DNA of 64,000 nucleotides, from positions 2,937,001 through 3,001,000 of the forward strand of contig NZ_JAUTBJ010000002.1 in NCBI RefSeq assembly GCF_030819175.1, in the 5' to 3' direction. The notes beneath the pieces were generated by a model. That model saw nothing but the letters and a program-made list of their open reading frames with translations, did not search any database and was not told the DNA's origin. This DNA comes from Sphingomonas sp. SORGH_AS_0879. Its GTDB lineage: Bacteria; Pseudomonadota; Alphaproteobacteria; Sphingomonadales; Sphingomonadaceae. The position numbers and the translations under genes are program-made. Positions within the stretch are counted from its first letter, which is position 1. Each line of letters opens with the position of its first letter. Positions 61,411 to 64,000 of this stretch are shown piece after piece.

Positions 61411-64000
61411 TCAGCGCGCCGTGGGGATCACCACGGGCGTGCCAAGCCTGAGATTCGTGAACTGGTCGCGGATGCGCTGCCAGTCGCCGACCAGAACCCA
61501 ATGAACCGTGTCCGGATCGGACAGCGCCCCGGTTGCGCCCCGCAGCTGCCCCAACGTCAGAGACTGGAGCCGGATCGGCTCGCGCACGACATCGTCATGG
61601 GGCAGCCCATCGGACTCGGCGTCCGCCATGGCCTGGAGCAGGTTGGCATTCCCCTCCAGCTTGGCCGCGCTCTGGTTGGCCACGCTGGTCGCGATACGGG
61701 TCAGCTCGCGCTGCTCGGGCGGACGATCTCCGTTCAGGCCGCGCATCTCCTTAATCAGCTCCGCGACCGACTCCCCGCTATGCTCCCGGCTGACCGAGCC
61801 TGCGAGAATCCAGCGACGCTCGCCGCGTGTGTCGTAAAGCCCGGAGCCGATGCCATAGGTCCAGCCCTTGTCGACGCGCAGGTTGCTGCCGATCCGGGCG
61901 GTCGAATTGCCGCCATAGAGCTCGTTGACGGTCCAGGCCGCGGTCGCCTCCGGGCTACCGGGCGTGGCGGCCGGGATCACCTTGCCCGCCATGATGAAGG
62001 TCTGCGCCGCGCCCGGCTTGTCGATCACGGTCAGGGACGGCGTCGCACTGCCATGCGCGGGCGGTATGGTCGGGGCGGGCGTCGCCGCACCCTGTGCGGT
62101 CCATCCGGCCAGCGCCTTTTCCAGCAGCGGCTTCAGGACCGCCATGCTGGTATCCCCCGCGATATACAGCGTCGCACGATCCGGCCGTACATGGCCGCGA
62201 TACCATTCGCGCAAGGAAGCGGGATCGATCGCCTCCACCGCCTGGATGTCCGTCGCAACATCCGGCGCGGGGGCGTAGGGATGACCGGTACCGTAAATGG
62301 CGTTGAACAGCGCCCGATCGGCGAGCGCGGAATTGTTCGATCGCTGGGCGGCCAGTTGCTCGCCGCGTGCCTTTTTCAACGCTCTGACCGCCTCCGGCGT
62401 GATGCCGGGCCGGTTCAGCACATCGCCCAGGAAAGCGACCCCGCCCGCCAGTTGCTTCGTATCCCACCCGATACTCAGATCGGCATGGTCGAGATCGGCG
62501 GTCTTGTTGATCCACCCGTTCAGCGTCTCGGCGCGTTCGGCGCGGGAGCGCTGATCCGGGGTGGTGCCATTTCCGGCCAGCAGGTCGAGCGCGACCGGTG
62601 CGATCACCCGCGAGGGACCGGCAAGACCCGCATCGTCGAAGCGGAGCAGCGCGCTGTCGGTCATCGCGCCGGGCCGGGGGACCAGCACCACCTTCAACCC
62701 GTTCGACAGGCGTGCGCGCTCCACCGCCGGGAACATGATCGGTGCCATTTCGCCCATCGGCGGCGGCCCCTGGGTCAGGTCATAGCCCACCGACGTCGCC
62801 TGTGCCATCGGCTTGGGGCGGACGATCAACCGGTAGCCGGGGCGACCATAGACCGCGTCGACCTCACGTCGGACGCTCTCCGGTGTCGCCGTTCGCAGTT
62901 CGCGCAAGTAAGTCGCGGCATAGTCGGTATCGTCCGTCTGGTTCACCGCCCGAGCCTGCAGGAACGCCTTGCCCGACGTGCTGTCCTGCAACCCGAACAT
63001 ATATTGCGTGCGTGCCGCCCGTGCGCGTTCCAGCTCATCGGGGGTGGGGCCTTCGGCGACGTAACGGGCGATGACGGCGTCGATCTCCGCCTCGGCGCGG
63101 GAAATCTGGTCGGCCGGGATGCCGTCGACGACGAAGCCCATCCGGCTCGATAGCTGCCCTTCGTTGAAGGTGACGAAGGCGGAACGGGCGATGCCCAGTT
63201 CCTCGATCAAACGCCGGTTGAGCCGCGACCGCGCGCCCGCCGCCATGATCTGTGCGGTCAGGTCTAGCGCGGCGATCGACGGCGAACCCTGTGGCGGCGC
63301 GATATAGGTGGCATAGATGCGACCCTGTGGCACGGACCGGAAGATTTCACGCCGGACCGGCCCGGTCATCGGCGACGTCCGCGTCAGCAGCCGGTCGAGC
63401 GGCTGTCGCGGCGCCAGGCCACCGAAATATTTCTCGACCAGCCGCCTGGCCTCGTCCCCCGTGACATCGCCCGCCAGGATCAGTGTCGCGTTCGACGGGC
63501 CATAATGGGCGTCGAACCACTGACGGGCGATATCCACCGTCACAGCCTCCAGATCGGCATCCTCGCCGATCACGCTGTGGTGATAGGGATGATCCGCCGG
63601 ATACATGTCCGCCAGGGCGATCGCGTCGTCGGTGCCGTCGGGGCGACTGCCGCGCTGGCGCTTCTCGTTCAGCACGACCCCGACCTCGCGCTTCACTCGC
63701 TCAGGCGTCAGCGCTTCGCCGACATAGCCCATGCGGTCGGCTTCGAGGAACAGCACCCGCTCCAGCGCCGCGCGCGGAAACGTCTCGAACAGGGTCGTGG
63801 CGTCCTGATTGGTGCTGGCATTGACGTTGGTCGCACCCAGATCCCGCAGCGAGATGAAGGCGTTCTGATTCCAATGCGCGCTGCCATCGAGCATGAGATG
63901 CTCATACAGGTGAGCGTAGCCATATTGCCCCATCTTTTCGTCCTTTGACCCGACATCATACACCACGGTTGCGGTAATGAGCGGCACGCGCTTGCTGGTC
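61411..64000 (-). CDS. M16-family (pitrilysin/insulinase-like) zinc peptidase, N-terminus outside the window
   Basis: The frame runs off the right edge; at least 863 residues are present. Zinc motif HLYEH (inverted HxxEH) with the distal Glu in VKREVGVVLNEKRQRG; two M16 halves, the second (GLKVVLVPRPGAMTDSALLRF) lacking the metal motif as usual. Tandem-domain M16 peptidases degrade peptides in a closed chamber, typically in the periplasm in Proteobacteria. It is 71 nt upstream of the TonB receptor gene on the same strand. Confidence 0.88.
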   Translation of the reverse strand, partial: TSKRVPLITATVVYDVGSKDEKMGQYGYAHLYEHLMLDGSAHWNQNAFISLRDLGATNVNASTNQDATTLFETFPRAALERVLFLEADRMGYVGEALTPERVKREVGVVLNEKRQRGSRPDGTDDAIALADMYPADHPYHHSVIGEDADLEAVTVDIARQWFDAHYGPSNATLILAGDVTGDEARRLVEKYFGGLAPRQPLDRLLTRTSPMTGPVRREIFRSVPQGRIYATYIAPPQGSPSIAALDLTAQIMAAGARSRLNRRLIEELGIARSAFVTFNEGQLSSRMGFVVDGIPADQISRAEAEIDAVIARYVAEGPTPDELERARAARTQYMFGLQDSTSGKAFLQARAVNQTDDTDYAATYLRELRTATPESVRREVDAVYGRPGYRLIVRPKPMAQATSVGYDLTQGPPPMGEMAPIMFPAVERARLSNGLKVVLVPRPGAMTDSALLRFDDAGLAGPSRVIAPVALDLLAGNGTTPDQRSRAERAETLNGWINKTADLDHADLSIGWDTKQLAGGVAFLGDVLNRPGITPEAVRALKKARGEQLAAQRSNNSALADRALFNAIYGTGHPYAPAPDVATDIQAVEAIDPASLREWYRGHVRPDRATLYIAGDTSMAVLKPLLEKALAGWTAQGAATPAPTIPPAHGSATPSLTVIDKPGAAQTFIMAGKVIPAATPGSPEATAAWTVNELYGGNSTARIGSNLRVDKGWTYGIGSGLYDTRGERRWILAGSVSREHSGESVAELIKEMRGLNGDRPPEQRELTRIATSVANQSAAKLEGNANLLQAMADAESDGLPHDDVVREPIRLQSLTLGQLRGATGALSDPDTVHWVLVGDWQRIRDQFTNLRLGTPVVIPTAR

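Noticed and set aside
7571..64000. Right attachment site (attR) of the tRNA-Glu element
   Set aside because: I scanned for a second copy of the tRNA 3' end and found none; a computer search might find a shorter or diverged copy.

Overview
The window is high-GC DNA from an alphaproteobacterium, most likely a Sphingomonas-type sphingomonad. This is inferred from dense ATGA/TGATG-coupled genes, many TonB-dependent receptors, LexA boxes of the alphaproteobacterial direct-repeat form (GAAC-N7-GAAC), an imuA-imuB-dnaE2 mutasome and an autotransporter subtilase. No rRNA, CRISPR array or replication origin was seen.

Region 1 (1-7.65 kb) reads as ordinary chromosome: a YbjN-domain protein, glutaryl-CoA dehydrogenase, a CaiB/BaiF CoA-transferase, an orphan [2Fe-2S] oxidoreductase subunit, an RcnB-like periplasmic protein, a 2OG-Fe(II) oxygenase, recJ and a tRNA-Glu gene.

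Region 2 (7.65 to about 25 kb) starts at the tRNA-Glu 3' end with a tyrosine recombinase, the signature of an integrated element. It carries two LysR-controlled modules (ABM monooxygenase plus MFS exporter; aldo/keto reductase), a large PIN-like protein, a MobA/MobL-like relaxase with palindromes upstream, a LexA-boxed dinB-alkB operon, and a complete IS701-family insertion with a CTAG target duplication.

Region 3 (25-34 kb) is a DNA-damage island. One LexA box at 27489-27503 lies between a leftward zinc-ribbon/SRAP/MBL operon (the MBL gene has a one-base frameshift) and the rightward imuA-imuB-dnaE2 operon.

Region 4 (34-47 kb) holds an autotransporter serine protease with a hexamer-repeat linker and a strikingly structured, internally inverted upstream region. 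It also holds three tandem DEDD-exonuclease-like genes, an IS481 remnant, and a six-gene iron/siderophore operon whose TonB receptor has a Fur-like palindrome upstream.

Region 5 (47.7-55.2 kb) is the most interesting. Seven same-strand, mostly overlapping genes run leftward from one promoter/operator: an unrecognised 189-aa protein, a QueC-like PP-loop enzyme with an N-terminal extension, an XRE repressor, an ImmA/IrrE protease, a PIN nuclease, and a Gabija pair (GajA OLD-type ATPase/TOPRIM nuclease and GajB UvrD-type helicase). It looks like a composite anti-phage locus in which a nucleobase-chemistry module is joined to Gabija through a protease-repressor switch.

Region 6 (56-64 kb) runs leftward: an M16 peptidase (cut by the window end), a TonB receptor with an STN domain, an SbmA/BacA-like ABC transporter, a thioredoxin with a CAPC active site, and an unknown protein. 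This arrangement suggests uptake and breakdown of a peptide-like ligand.
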